Notes: a model not told the origin generated them from the sequence alone. Shown: positions 43,163-52,161, counted from the stretch's first letter. The stretch is 64,000 nt of DNA from Bradyrhizobium australiense (GCF_013114825.1 NZ_JAAVLX010000004.1:248001-312000), one strand, 5' to 3'. Translations and numbers: made by a program.

Positions 43163-44017
43163 ATGAACGTGATTTCGATTCAGTCGCAGGTCGCTTTCGG
43201 CCATGTCGGCAACAGCGCCGCGGTGTTTCCGATGCAGATGCACGGCATCGACGTGGTGGCGGTGCCGACCACGCTGCTCAGCAACCGGCCGGGCTATCCG
43301 ACCCTCCGCGGCAGCGTGCTCGATGCCGCGCTGGTCGCCGATCTCCTGCGCGGGGTCGAGGAGCGCGGCGCGGCGGATAGCACGGACGTGATCCTGTCGG
43401 GCTATCTCGGCTCAGCCGACAACGCGCAGGTGGTTGCGGATTTCGTCGCGCGCGCAAAGGTGCGCAATCCCGCGCTGCGCTATTGCTGCGATCCCGTGCT
43501 CGGGGATCGCGACCGCGGCCTGTTCGTTCACGCCGACATCCCGCCGCTGGTGCGCGATCATCTCTTGCCGCTCGCCGATATTATCACGCCCAATCATTTC
43601 GAATTCGAATTTCTGTGCGGGGCGAAGGCCGCGACAATCGATCAGGCGATCGAAGCGGCGCGCGCGCTAATAGTACGCGGCCCATCGACGGTCGTCGTCA
43701 CCAGCGCCGAGCTCGCCGATACGCCTCAAGGCGAGATCGAGACGCTCGCGATCGAGCGCGCGCAAGCCTTTCGCGTGCGCACGCCAAAACTTCCGATCAG
43801 CCCGAACGGCACCGGCGATCTGTTTGCCGCGCTGTTGGTATCCGCCCGGCTCCGTGGCGCCGACACGCCGGAAGCGCTGAGCCACGCGGCGTCTGCCATC
43901 TTCGCCGTGCTGGAACGCACCGCGATCCGCGCCACCGAAGAAATGCGCATCGTCGAAAGCGCCGAACTGCTGACGCATCCGCCGCGCAAATTCGAGTGTA
44001 TTGCGATTAACCCGTAG
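43163..44017 (+). CDS. pdxY: Pyridoxal kinase
   Basis: Ribokinase-fold kinase of 284 residues that phosphorylates pyridoxal in the vitamin B6 salvage pathway. Typical PdxY/PdxK features are VISIQSQVAFGHVGNSAAVFPMQ, the pyridoxal-binding PTTLLSNRPGYP region, LRYCCDPVLGD, DIITPNHFEFEFLCG, and the anion-hole/catalytic SPNGTGDLFAALL with its catalytic Asp. The ATG at 43163 gives the normal N-terminus; the earlier in-frame start at 43106 adds unlike residues. Monocistronic. Confidence 0.92.
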   Translation: MNVISIQSQVAFGHVGNSAAVFPMQMHGIDVVAVPTTLLSNRPGYPTLRGSVLDAALVADLLRGVEERGAADSTDVILSGYLGSADNAQVVADFVARAKVRNPALRYCCDPVLGDRDRGLFVHADIPPLVRDHLLPLADIITPNHFEFEFLCGAKAATIDQAIEAARALIVRGPSTVVVTSAELADTPQGEIETLAIERAQAFRVRTPKLPISPNGTGDLFAALLVSARLRGADTPEALSHAASAIFAVLERTAIRATEEMRIVESAELLTHPPRKFECIAINP

Positions 44018-44067
44018 CCCGGATGGAGCGAAGCGCAATCCGGGAAAAGTTCAGCCCGCCCTACGCG

Positions 44068-44550
44068 CTACTCCACGACGTCGAGTTTGACCTTGGCAAC
44101 ACCTTTCCCCACCATTCCCAGCGCGTCGGCCGCGGAATAGGAGACGTCGACAATACGGCCCTGAACATAGGGACCGCGGTCATTGACCCGTACGGTCACC
44201 GACCGGCCGCTCGCGAGGTTTGTCACGCGCAACTTGGTGCCGAAGGGTAACGTTGGATGGGCGGCGGTCATTTCGAGCGTGTTGAACTCTTCGCCGCTCG
44301 CTGTCTTTGTTCCCTCAGTGTAGAAGCTGGCAGTCCCACGCGAAGCCGTCTTGAGGCCGCTTGCATCCTTGCGAGACGCGGTGTGTCTTCTCACCGCGGC
44401 GACCCGCCTTTTCATCATGGACGACATCGTTCGATTCTGATCCAGAGACGTCTGACGGCTGGCGCGAAGTTCGGATTTTTGGGTGACGACCGAAGATTGC
44501 GCGCAGGCCGCGAGCGATGCCGCTCCCAGCGTGACAGCAAGCAGCCGCAC
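44068..44550 (-). CDS. RlpA-family septal ring lipoprotein / lytic transglycosylase
   Basis: Outer-membrane-type lipoprotein of about 160 residues with a double-psi beta-barrel domain. From the GTG at 44550, which has AGGGA six bases upstream, the protein starts with a lipoprotein signal ending LAAC. The RlpA core follows: [58 protein letters not shown], and [20 protein letters not shown]. The Asp in NDRGP and the conserved His (AAHPTLP) are the catalytic residues in active RlpA enzymes. No SPOR domain. A longer frame to 44652 would bury the signal peptide and is rejected. Confidence 0.88.
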   Translation of the reverse strand: MRLLAVTLGAASLAACAQSSVVTQKSELRASRQTSLDQNRTMSSMMKRRVAAVRRHTASRKDASGLKTASRGTASFYTEGTKTASGEEFNTLEMTAAHPTLPFGTKLRVTNLASGRSVTVRVNDRGPYVQGRIVDVSYSAADALGMVGKGVAKVKLDVVE

Positions 44551-44899
44551 GAATTTCCCTGCGCGCGCGGCCGTGATTGATCGCGCTTCAAATTGAATCC
44601 GGCCTGCCCGGACGTCAACGCACGAAGTACTGGTGCAGCCAATGGAAGACATGTTGCAATCCCCCGCTCGCGCCCCAGCCCAAGCCGAAAACCAACACGG
44701 GGTGATCGCGGGACCGAATCCGGGCGGAAGCGTGGCCGGACGCGATCAGGCATGGCTCCCTCAGCGCAATTCGGTTCGAGTGTGGTGATTGTGTCACAGA
44801 AATTCGCCCGGATGAGCCAACGGGTCGACGCCAGCCCCAGAATTGCGGCATCAGCTTAGATCAGCTACTCGAACTGCATCAGCCGATCGGGAGACAATC

Positions 44900-45808
44900 A
44901 TGCAAGTCGCAGTCGTCGGTGCCGGAGCGGTCGGATGCTACTATGGGGGACTGCTACTCAAAGCCGGGCATGACGTGACCTTCATCGGGCGGCAGCCGCA
45001 TGTCGATGCCATCAACACCCATGGCCTGCTGCTGGATACCAGGAGTTTTAGGGAGTACCTGCCCGCCCGCGCCGCAACCGACACGACCGCTCTCGCCTCG
45101 CCCGATCTGGTGCTGGTCTGCGTGAAGTCGGCCGACACCGAACAGGCCGGAAGGTCGCTCGCCGGACACCTGCGGCCGGAAACATCCGTTCTCAGCCTGC
45201 AGAACGGCGTCGACAATGCACGGCGTCTCTCTGCCGTCACCGGCCACGCCGTCATTCCCGTCGTTGTTTATGTCGGCAGCGAGATGGCCGGGCCCGGCCA
45301 TGTCAGGCATCACGGCGGCGGCGATCTCGCCATCGGTCCCTCGGCCGCGAGCGCAGCACTGGCCGAAATGCTTCAAGCCGCCGGCATCGGCACGACGATC
45401 GCCGACGACATCGACCGGACGCTGTGGAGCAAGCTGATCATCAACTGCGCCTATAACGCACTTTCCGCCGTGGCGGGCATCTCCTACGGACCGATGCTGG
45501 AGGTCGAAGGCACCCGCGATGTCGTCATCAGCGCGGTGCAGGAAGCTATATCCGTCGCCCGGGCCTGCGGCGCCTCGATCCAAGACGATCTCATCGCGCA
45601 TATCCTGAACATCCCCACCATGATGCCGAACCAGATGTCGTCCACCGCGCAGGATCTTGCGCGCGGCAAGCCCAGCGAGATCGATTTTCTCAACGGCCAT
45701 GTGGTGCGCAAGGGCGCCGAGCTCGGCATTGCCACGCCGACCAATCAGGCGCTGCAGGTGATGGTGAAGCTCGCCGAACGCGGCAAGGAAGGCCGCAGGG
45801 CGGATTAG
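44900..45808 (+). CDS. Ketopantoate reductase family protein
   Basis: NADPH-binding protein of 302 residues, close to 2-dehydropantoate 2-reductase (PanE), which makes pantoate for coenzyme A. The Rossmann motif is VVGAGAVGCYYGGLL, then VCVKSADTEQ, SLQNGVDN, and the catalytic region LWSKLIINCAYNALSA with Lys and Asn. A C-terminal helical domain contains GKPSEIDFLNGHVV. Start ATG at 44900. Many genomes have several PanE-like paralogues, so the substrate is not certain. A second, more divergent member is at 20891-21955. Confidence 0.88.
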   Translation: MQVAVVGAGAVGCYYGGLLLKAGHDVTFIGRQPHVDAINTHGLLLDTRSFREYLPARAATDTTALASPDLVLVCVKSADTEQAGRSLAGHLRPETSVLSLQNGVDNARRLSAVTGHAVIPVVVYVGSEMAGPGHVRHHGGGDLAIGPSAASAALAEMLQAAGIGTTIADDIDRTLWSKLIINCAYNALSAVAGISYGPMLEVEGTRDVVISAVQEAISVARACGASIQDDLIAHILNIPTMMPNQMSSTAQDLARGKPSEIDFLNGHVVRKGAELGIATPTNQALQVMVKLAERGKEGRRAD

Positions 45809-45930
45809 CGAAGCGTAATCCGCCATTCTTCGTGTCGGGATCGGCCTTCGTGTCGGGATCGGCGGATTACGCGGAGTTTATCATCGGGCGCGCATTCGCG
45901 CGACCCGTTGGCTAATCCGCCCTGCGCGGT
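45796..45930. repeat. Palindromic dispersed element
   Basis: It begins GGGCGGATTAGCGAAGCGTAATCCGCC right at the PanE-like stop codon, followed by an internal direct repeat (TTCGTGTCGGGATCGGC twice) and an inverted counterpart GGCGGATTACGCGGAG, and ends at GCTAATCCGCCCTGCGC. Same family as 32784-32809, 40768-40826 and 46489-46577. Confidence 0.8.
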
Positions 45931-45940
45931 CCGCGCACTC

Positions 45941-46147
45941 TCACCCACCCATCACATTACCCCATCCATCAAACACATATTCCCGCCACGCCACCGTGCC
46001 GTCGTCGCGCGCGCGGCTGGAGCGGCGGAAATCATCGGCCTCATCGCCGGTCCAGGTGACGATCTGGTCGCTCGCGCGGTCGTGCAGGACGGCGGGCTCG
46101 GATGGGTTGAAGCCCGTCATGGGGTGCATTGTCGGATGTTCCGTCAT
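45941..46147 (-). CDS. Small hypothetical protein
   Basis: Probable 68-residue protein from the ATG at 46147. It contains PMTGFNPSEPAVLHDR, QIVTWTGDEADDFRRS and WREYVFDGWGNVMGG. The closing FDGWGNVMGG looks like a conserved motif. The frame is open further upstream but overlaps the opposite-strand zinc-ribbon gene. Function unknown; no signal peptide. Confidence 0.6.
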   Translation of the reverse strand: MTEHPTMHPMTGFNPSEPAVLHDRASDQIVTWTGDEADDFRRSSRARDDGTVAWREYVFDGWGNVMGG

Positions 46148-46244
46148 GCCTTGCCAACGCTTTTGCAGCAGCGAAGGTTGCGCATCCCTCGCAACCTCCT
46201 CGCCGCAGCGGCGTTGTCGGCGAACAGCCACGAAGGAACGCACC

Positions 46245-46469
46245 ATGCGGAACAAGGCGCCAAACTCGCAAAGCGCAAAATCGCGCTCGAATGCCCAGAT
46301 GCAGGCGACCAATTCAATGCTCAATCCCGGGGATGAGGCAGCCCGCGGAACGCCCGGCACCGGCGACGACATCTGCCCCGAATGTCACGGCAAGGGCCGC
46401 ATCGGCGGCGCTCCCTGCCCGAATTGCGGCGGCAGCGGAGTGATTACCCGCGCGATCGGCGGGGCATAG
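46245..46469 (+). CDS. Small zinc-ribbon protein (DnaJ-like CxxCxGxG)
   Basis: A 74-residue protein whose C-terminus carries two CxxCxGxG-type repeats (CPECHGKGRIGGAPCPNCGG), as in the DnaJ zinc finger; the N-terminus is Ser/Asn/Gln-rich and disordered. AAGGA lies 7 bases upstream of the ATG at 46245. It probably binds one zinc and may be a small chaperone- or RNA-associated factor; role unknown. Confidence 0.72.
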   Translation: MRNKAPNSQSAKSRSNAQMQATNSMLNPGDEAARGTPGTGDDICPECHGKGRIGGAPCPNCGGSGVITRAIGGA

Positions 46470-46488
46470 CGGACGCTCGTCAGATCAT

Positions 46489-46577
46489 AGGGCGGATTAG
46501 CGCCAGCGTAATCCGCCATTCATTCTCACGCGCGCAAGAAGCCGCTGGATTACGCTGACGCTAATCCGCCCTGCATC
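46489..46577. repeat. Palindromic dispersed element
   Basis: Arms GGGCGGATTAGCGCCAGCGT and ACGCTGACGCTAATCCGCCC face each other across about 45 bases that begin AATCCGCCATTCATTC. Same family as 45796-45930. Confidence 0.8.
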
Positions 46578-46587
46578 GTAATGCCGC

Positions 46588-46767
46588 CTAGGCGGTTCGC
46601 TTCTCGAGGATCTTGCGAAAATCCGTTGCCAGGCTTGCGTAGTAGCCGGCCAGCCCCTCGTAGAAGGCCTGCTGTGCCTTGTCCGTGGCCTCCTTGGCCT
46701 TCGCTTCGCACTTGCCGGCCCGGATCTCGTACTTCTCCACCTTGGTCTGAAGTTCAGCAACTACCAT
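46588..46767 (-). CDS. Small hypothetical helical protein
   Basis: A 59-residue charged helical protein (VVAELQTKVEKYEIRAGKCE, AKAKEATDKAQQAFYEGLAG) with no membrane segment. The ATG at 46767 has GGGGAG eight bases upstream; an ATG two codons earlier (46773) is also possible. Resembles small Bradyrhizobium proteins of unknown function. Confidence 0.6.
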   Translation of the reverse strand: MVVAELQTKVEKYEIRAGKCEAKAKEATDKAQQAFYEGLAGYYASLATDFRKILEKRTA

Positions 46768-46887
46768 GATCATTACTCCCCGCCACCGCGCATGTTCATG
46801 ATGCTATGCCGGCAAAAGTCGAAAAGATGGCCGCGTCGGGGAGATTTCGCAGCGTTGCCGTGAGCAAGCGATGGCGGCGCGCGCGGC

Positions 46888-47241
46888 CTATCGCGCCGGC
46901 ACCGGCGCCGGCGGCCGCATCGACGATCGCGACGCGGCTGATGCTGCCTGTGGCTTCGCCGCGACGCGCTTTCCGCTATCGATGGATTCCAGATAGGAGG
47001 TCAGCGCCCAGGCCGAGCTCGAACCGCTCGAATAGTGCTTTTGCAGGAACAGATAGAGCGTCAGGTGAAAGCGCCCCTTGGCGAGCCCGCGGGCACTGCG
47101 ATGACAGGACGCGCAACCTTCGGCAAACAGTTTCGACGCCGGCTTGCCCTGATCCAGATTCTGCGCGACAGCCGCCGGGCCGGAGAGCGCCACCATGAAC
47201 GCAAGAAAAAGCAGACCGCAGCGCGCTTTCGTTGGCGACAT
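46888..47241 (-). CDS. Small cytochrome c-like protein
   Basis: Exported protein of 117 residues. Signal peptide MSPTKARCGLLFLAFMVALSGPAAVA, then a heme-binding CASCH (FAEGCASCHRSARGLAKGR) and a helix LTSYLESIDSG typical of the C-terminal helix in small c-type cytochromes. I see no Met after the heme site for the sixth ligand, so the axial ligand is unclear; a His lies in LQKHYSSG. Start at the ATG at 47241; upstream frames are non-coding-like. Probably a periplasmic electron carrier or a domain remnant of one. Confidence 0.78.
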   Translation of the reverse strand: MSPTKARCGLLFLAFMVALSGPAAVAQNLDQGKPASKLFAEGCASCHRSARGLAKGRFHLTLYLFLQKHYSSGSSSAWALTSYLESIDSGKRVAAKPQAASAASRSSMRPPAPVPAR

Positions 47242-47439
47242 CAATTCTACCTGTGCATGAAGCAAATGGACGAGCTGCCTGCGGCGGCTCAAGAACGGCG
47301 GAAGATGGCTGACAATTCGCAATCTGCTGTCCAGCCGTGGCGAAAAGTGGGTGCGTTTTCGCCAACATTGCGCTTCATTCGAGGCATGGAGCAATCGATG
47401 GGTATCGCTTTCCGCTCCACCCATCCTACACATGCCCCC

Positions 47440-48030
47440 TCAATATGGCGGCTTCTTCCGCTCCCGCTGCGCCCGCGCCGCTTCCATCCACCAGGCGAGA
47501 TCATCGGCGAAGCGCGGAAACACGTGCCCCAGCGCCTTGCCGCCCTCGCCCATCGGCTTTGCATCTTCGCTCAGCGTCTGCGCGATCGGCCCGACCGCGA
47601 TCGAGCTCGAAATCACCACCATGCCCATTTCCGACAGCGTACCGTGCCAGGCGAGCGCGGCGCGTGCGCCGGAGAAGCGTCCGGCCGAGTAGCTCGCGAT
47701 CGCCGCCGGCCGCCAGAACCATTCTTCCAGAAAATGGTCGGTGAGATTTTTCAGCCCCGGCTGCATGCCCCAATTGTATTCGCCGGTCACGAACACAAAT
47801 CCGTCGGCGGTGCGGATCTTTCCCGCAAGTTCTTCGAGCGGCGCGGGCGCCGCGCCTTTCGGATATTCCTTGTACATCCGGTCCAGCATCGGCAGGCCGA
47901 TTGCCTTGGCGTCGATCAGTTCGACATCGTCGCCGCGGGCGCGAAATCCCTCGACGACGAATTGCGCGAGACGAATGCCCATGCGGTCGGAACGGTAGGA
48001 GCCGTAAAAGACGAGAATGCGGTTGCTCAT
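47440..48030 (-). CDS. NADPH-dependent FMN reductase family protein
   Basis: Flavodoxin-like oxidoreductase of 196 residues. FMN-phosphate loop FYGSYRSDRMGIRLAQF, a second loop VTGEYNWGMQPGLKNLTDHF, and SGARAALAWHGTLSEMG in the third. The family includes chromate/azo reductases and quinone reductases such as ArsH-like enzymes. Start ATG at 48030 (MSNRILVFYGS). In-frame upstream codons do not resemble the family. Substrate unknown. Confidence 0.88.
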   Translation of the reverse strand: MSNRILVFYGSYRSDRMGIRLAQFVVEGFRARGDDVELIDAKAIGLPMLDRMYKEYPKGAAPAPLEELAGKIRTADGFVFVTGEYNWGMQPGLKNLTDHFLEEWFWRPAAIASYSAGRFSGARAALAWHGTLSEMGMVVISSSIAVGPIAQTLSEDAKPMGEGGKALGHVFPRFADDLAWWMEAARAQRERKKPPY

Positions 48031-48145
48031 AAAACCTCGGCCCCTAACACATTGGACGATGAGGACACTGGAACCATGCGCGCCTTTCTCACGCAAGGCC
48101 TGAGCTGTCCCCAGCCATCCGCTGGAGGACCAAGCAGCCAACAAA

Positions 48146-48167
48146 AAAGCGGCCTTGCGGCCGCTTT
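48146..48167 (-). terminator. Terminator of the secreted 116-residue protein gene
   Basis: AAAGCGGCC-TTGC-GGCCGCTTT hairpin, about 20 bases downstream of the minus-strand gene ending at 48189, followed by a T-run on that strand. Confidence 0.88.
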
Positions 48168-48188
48168 GTTGAGGTTGCGAATCCGGCT

Positions 48189-48539
48189 CTACCAATAACC
48201 GGGCTCGTCATAATAGGCATAGGAATCAACGAACGGCGCGCCCGCGATCGCAGCCGCCGTTCCGATTGCGCCGGCCGCCACGCCGGCCGCCAAACCGACC
48301 GGTCCGCCCACATAGGCCGGACGATAATAGACGCGCGGGCCGTAATAGGCGCCTGGCCCGTAGTAGCTGTAATCATAGCGGCTCGGCGTGCGCACGCCGT
48401 ATCCGCCGCGGAGATAGTTGGAGTTCGGGTAGTTGAACCCGATCATGCCGGGTTCCTGGGTGGCTTCCTGCGACAGCGCAGGCGTCGCAAGCCCCGTCGC
48501 CAGGATGGCGGCCGCGCCGAGCAGCTTAAGTTTTGTCAT
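48189..48539 (-). CDS. Secreted Tyr/Gly-rich hypothetical protein
   Basis: Exported protein of 116 residues. Signal peptide MTKLKLLGAAAILATGLATPALS. The mature part is Tyr/Gly/Pro-rich (NYLRGGYGVRTPSRYDYSYY, GPGAYYGPRVYYRPAYVGG) with one hydrophobic stretch (GLAAGVAAGAIGTAAAIAG) near the end. Similar low-complexity envelope proteins are common in Bradyrhizobium. Function unknown. Confidence 0.75.
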   Translation of the reverse strand: MTKLKLLGAAAILATGLATPALSQEATQEPGMIGFNYPNSNYLRGGYGVRTPSRYDYSYYGPGAYYGPRVYYRPAYVGGPVGLAAGVAAGAIGTAAAIAGAPFVDSYAYYDEPGYW

Positions 48540-48863
48540 CGCTCATTCTCCATCTGAACATGAAGAGCGAACGGGCAAGGTAAGATGCTGGTTCCGGAGG
48601 CGGATTCACAGCGCCGTGAACTTCAGCGACGATTTGCTGCATGTCGCAAGAGAAAAGGCCGACGGGCGTTACGCCGCCGGCCTTCTCTTGCAACTGCCGG
48701 CTCGGGAGGTCCGGTTCCGCTGCGATTCCATTGCCTAAAGTTTGGCCATTACAGTCTTAATAAAATCTTAAACAGCGACCGTGACGTGCGTCACGGAGCG
48801 CCAGAACCTTGTCCGGCTAGCCTGCAACCAACAAGGCAGATCGCCTGCAGCAGGAGGCCCGAC

Positions 48864-49097
48864 ATGACCCAGGTCTATTTCCACTGCTCAAACTCCCGCG
48901 AAGTCCGCATCGACCGATCCGGCGAAGCCGTCAGTGACCTCACCGAGGCGCGCGATCGCGCGGCCTGCATCGTTCGCTCGATGATCATGGGACGCGACGC
49001 CGAAGACTGGCGCGACTGGGTCGTGCATGTGAATGACGATCTCGATGACGAGATCTTCGTTCTGCCGTTCGCCTTCGTCCTCGGTAAGTTGCACTGA
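48864..49097 (+). CDS. DUF6894-type small protein (cassette 1, gene A)
   Basis: A 77-residue soluble protein beginning MTQVYFHCSNSREVRIDRSG, then DLTEARDRAACIVRSMI and DWRDWVVHVNDDLDDEIFVL. The YFHxxN/x-D-x-G/DLxEARxxA pattern fits the DUF6894 family of small rhizobial proteins. A strong AGGAGG precedes the ATG at 48864. Nine bases after it comes a 51-residue gene; the pair is duplicated at 51919-52317. Function unknown. Confidence 0.8.
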   Translation: MTQVYFHCSNSREVRIDRSGEAVSDLTEARDRAACIVRSMIMGRDAEDWRDWVVHVNDDLDDEIFVLPFAFVLGKLH

Positions 49098-49106
49098 AAG
49101 GTTGCC

Positions 49107-49262
49107 ATGCTGCTCCGCGGCCTCGATGCGATGATGGCACGGTGCCAGCGCCTGATCGAGCGCGCCTGCGACCCCTATCGTCCCGAGCGCCACTACATGC
49201 GTGGCCCCGGTCCGAAGTGGCACGCCAGGCGTCGGGCGGGCAACGCCGGCGCTGCCCACTAA
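49107..49262 (+). CDS. Small conserved protein (cassette 1, gene B)
   Basis: A 51-residue basic protein (MLLRGLDAMMARCQRLIERA, DPYRPERHYMRGPGPKWHAR). Despite its small size it is supported by its paralogue of exactly the same length at 52162-52317, which shares the PYRPE-HYMRGPGPKWHA motif, while the N-terminal third differs. It follows the DUF6894 gene by 9 bases in both places. Its stop overlaps the convergent alpha/beta hydrolase stop. Confidence 0.75.
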   Translation: MLLRGLDAMMARCQRLIERACDPYRPERHYMRGPGPKWHARRRAGNAGAAH

Positions 49263-50020
49263 GCCCCGGCCGACCGCGCGTTTGGCGCATTCTGCGCCAG
49301 ATCCAGAAACTTCCGTATGCCCTTCGCGCTTTCGGCGCCATGGGCGAACACCATTCCAAGGTGATCACCGGCGGTCGACAAGAACGGCAGGCCGTTGGCA
49401 TCGGCAAACGTCTTTCGCTGGTCGTGCGCGGGGTCGCTCTGCCCTTCCCAGATCATCACCGGGAAACCAGCGTCCAGCACGGCCTCGACCGCGCCGTCGA
49501 GTTGACCAAGCGCATCGAAACAGGCCCGCACACCAGGCTCAGACTCCGTCGTGACCCATCTGGTCAGGTGCGGTGCTGTCAGCCGCGCAAACTTCATGAA
49601 GGCGCTGAACTGCAGCGGCCCCTGACTTGTGGGCGGTATACCGTTCAGGACATCCCAGCCCCCTAACACCAGCGACGACAAGCGCGCCCGATAATATTTC
49701 GCGACACCGACGCCCAGCCACGCCCCCATCGAGTGTCCTACCAGATGGGCGCGAGCGCAGCCGATATCATCGATCACGGCCACGATGCCGGCGGCCCGGT
49801 GCTCCTGACGGTAGTGGTCGCTCTCAGAAGGCTTATCGCTCAGCCCATGGCCGAGCGAGTCCACGCATGCCACGCGGTATCTGTCGGTCAGCGCATCGAC
49901 AAACCCGACCTGCTTCCACGCAGCGGCGTCCATCAGTAGGCCGTGCTGCAGCACGACAAGCGGCCCCTCGCCCTCCACTGTGTAATGAATTCTGAGTCCG
50001 CGATGAACGGCAAATGGCAT
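49259..50020 (-). CDS. Alpha/beta hydrolase
   Basis: Cytosolic hydrolase of 253 residues. The fold is clear: VEGEGPLVVLQHGLLMDAAAW with the oxyanion-hole HG, GHGLSDKP, and nucleophile elbow GHSMGAWLG. The acidic residue is likely in MIWEGQSDPAHD and the catalytic His in GDHLGMVFAHG. The start is the ATG at 50020 (MPFAVHRGLRIHYT); frame upstream is non-domain. Ester, lactone or C-C bond substrates are possible. Confidence 0.88.
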   Translation of the reverse strand: MPFAVHRGLRIHYTVEGEGPLVVLQHGLLMDAAAWKQVGFVDALTDRYRVACVDSLGHGLSDKPSESDHYRQEHRAAGIVAVIDDIGCARAHLVGHSMGAWLGVGVAKYYRARLSSLVLGGWDVLNGIPPTSQGPLQFSAFMKFARLTAPHLTRWVTTESEPGVRACFDALGQLDGAVEAVLDAGFPVMIWEGQSDPAHDQRKTFADANGLPFLSTAGDHLGMVFAHGAESAKGIRKFLDLAQNAPNARSAGA

Positions 50021-50231
50021 GCATATCCCCCCGCGCCCGGCCGCCTGCAGATATGATCTTTCGGCTGCAGTTCCAGTTCCGGGAACCCTCAGCCCCAACC
50101 TCTCCACGCTCTCGCCTTGCTTTGGTCAAACCTCGCTGGCCGTGTGACGGCCTGGGCAGAGGTTTTCCACGCAGCAAAGCATGCTCGCCGCCCCCGATCC
50201 GGGTGACATTGGACTGAGTAAGGGACCGCCA

Positions 50232-51269
50232 ATGCAATCCACGCCACCACTGAAAGACACCGATCCGCACGACGTCTTTGCGATCGAATCGCTGCTGGCC
50301 GCGCATGCCGAAAAGTCGCCGCCGCTGGCCCACGATCCGGCCACCCCTTCAGTCGCGCCGCAAGTCCATCCGGTAGCGCCGCAGGTCCATGTCGCGCCGC
50401 AAGTCCAAGCCGCGGCAAAGCCGCAGGTTCACGTCGCGCCCGCGATTTCGGTCAGCGCGCCAACCCCGCAGGTCGAACCGACTTTTCGCGCGACCGACAT
50501 GCGCGATGTCCAGGTCGAGAACATCAGACCGGGCGAGGAGATCATGCTGAATGGCCTAAAGCCCGCCGGTGAGCAGCCAATGGCCAAATGGGTGAAGCGC
50601 TTGGTAATGGCGCTGCTGGCCCTTGTCGGCGCTATTGCTGCCGCCGCCTGGCAGCATTATGGCGATCAGGCCAAGGCGATGGCCGTCGAGTGGGCGCCGC
50701 CCTTCGTGCTGGCTGCATTGCCTTCGGCGGCCAAGCCCGCAGTCGCCGAGCAACCGGGAGCGCCGGCCGTTCAGGCCGCGGCAACCGATCAGGCCGTAGC
50801 CGAAACGTCGGCAACTGCAGCACCGGCTCAACCAGAGGCCGCCGCGACGGCCGCCGCTGCTCCCGCACCGGAATCGGCCCAATTGCAATCGATGGCGCAG
50901 GATCTCGCCGTGATGGGCCAGCAGGTCGAGGAGCTGAAAGCGACCATCGCGCAGCTCAAGGCGAGCCAGGCGCAAATGGCGCGTGACTTTGCCAAAGCTG
51001 CCGAAGTGAAAGCTTCGGAAGCGAGGCCCGCCGAGGTCCGACCCGAACAGAATCGCTCGAGGGTAACAACCGCGGCGCCGCCGCCTCGATCAGCGATTGC
51101 ACCGTCTGTCCGGAAACCGAAGCCGGCTTATTATCCGCCGGCGCAAGCCGCCTACATTCCCCCTCCGCCGCCAGCCGCCGCCCCCGCGCCGCTGCCGCCG
51201 GCACCACCGCAGCAATCGATGGCCGATGACGGCGCGCCGGTGGTCCGTCCGCCGATGCCGCTGCGGTAA
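50232..51269 (+). CDS. Proline/alanine-rich membrane-anchored coiled-coil protein
   Basis: A 345-residue protein of unknown function. The N-terminal cytoplasmic half is Pro/Val/Gln-rich with a PQVHVAP-type repeat (VAPQVHPVAPQVHVAPQVQ, residues about 41-65). One membrane helix (LVMALLALVGAIAAAAW, about 123-139) follows. A Pro/Ala-rich linker, a coiled coil (MAQDLAVMGQQVEELKATIA) and a Pro-rich C-terminus end the chain. The bitopic layout suggests an envelope-spanning linker. The ATG at 50232 is chosen over an earlier in-frame ATG at 50181 that lacks a ribosome-binding site. Confidence 0.78.
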   Translation: MQSTPPLKDTDPHDVFAIESLLAAHAEKSPPLAHDPATPSVAPQVHPVAPQVHVAPQVQAAAKPQVHVAPAISVSAPTPQVEPTFRATDMRDVQVENIRPGEEIMLNGLKPAGEQPMAKWVKRLVMALLALVGAIAAAAWQHYGDQAKAMAVEWAPPFVLAALPSAAKPAVAEQPGAPAVQAAATDQAVAETSATAAPAQPEAAATAAAAPAPESAQLQSMAQDLAVMGQQVEELKATIAQLKASQAQMARDFAKAAEVKASEARPAEVRPEQNRSRVTTAAPPPRSAIAPSVRKPKPAYYPPAQAAYIPPPPPAAAPAPLPPAPPQQSMADDGAPVVRPPMPLR

Positions 51270-51482
51270 ATAACCGCGAACTCGCTCCATTCCCGTCATC
51301 TCATGAATAAGCGCACTTGCGCTTATTCCGAAGGTGCGAGCCAACGGGTCCGCGCGAAGCTCGGCCCGATGTCAGGCTCCTCGAGCCTCGAAGGATGCAC
51401 GGCCCAGACCGAGCCGTCGTCCTTTCGAGACGCGCTTCCGCGCTCCTCAGATGACGGGATGGTTCGAGACCGCACGATCTCC

Positions 51483-51668
51483 TCAACTTTGATGCGGGCC
51501 TCGCATTAGCTTCATGGCGTCTTCGATATGACGCCACTCTCTGGCTTCCTCAATATCGCCATTGCTCTCGCAAGCCTGCGCATTGTGTGCGGCTTGCGCG
51601 ATCGCGGTGAGGCCGTGCTTCTCCATCATCTGGCGCGCAATCGTGTGGATCTGCATTTCCGACATCAT
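51483..51668 (-). CDS. Small hypothetical protein
   Basis: A 61-residue protein (MMSEMQIHTIARQMMEKHGL, AIAQAAHNAQACESNGDIEE, AREWRHIEDAMKLM). Helical and charged, typical of small conserved rhizobial proteins of unknown role. The start could be either of two adjacent Met codons. Confidence 0.65.
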   Translation of the reverse strand: MMSEMQIHTIARQMMEKHGLTAIAQAAHNAQACESNGDIEEAREWRHIEDAMKLMRGPHQS

Positions 51669-51918
51669 GTCGCTCTCCCGGGGTTGCATCGGTCCTCGCC
51701 GCGGCGTTTCGACTATCGCGGCTTCTTCCGTGAAAACGGCCGAACCGAAAATCTCGTTCCTCCTGCCGCTGTAGATAATTTAGGACAAGTCTACGGGCCG
51801 CGGGGGTTCCACCTGAGGTCGCTACCCCCGTAGTATCCCGGACGCAATCTCCCCGAATATCAATCCGGTCTTCCGCCTGCTATTTTTTCAGCGTGAATCG
51901 CAATCGCGGGAGCCGGAC

Positions 51919-52152
51919 ATGGCACGGGTCTATTTCCACTGCTCCAATTCCGAGGGCGTACGCATCGATCAGCGCGGTCTTGCCGTCGGAAATCTGGCCG
52001 AGGCGCGCGACCACGCCGCCCGCGTCGTGCAGTCGCTTATCACGGCGCAAGGCCCGGAAGACTGGCGCGATTGGACGCTGCATGTCAGCGACGATCTCAA
52101 CGACGAAATCTTCGCCCTGCCGTTTTCGTCCGTGCTCGGCAAGCCGCATTGA
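51919..52152 (+). CDS. DUF6894-type small protein (cassette 2, gene A)
   Basis: A 77-residue paralogue of the protein at 48864-49097. Shared residues include VYFHCSNS, VRID, EARD-AA--V, EDWRDW--HV-DDL-DEIF-LPF---LGK-H. It is followed after 9 bases by a 51-residue gene, as in cassette 1. Function unknown. Confidence 0.8.
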   Translation: MARVYFHCSNSEGVRIDQRGLAVGNLAEARDHAARVVQSLITAQGPEDWRDWTLHVSDDLNDEIFALPFSSVLGKPH

Positions 52153-52161
52153 GAGGTCGCC

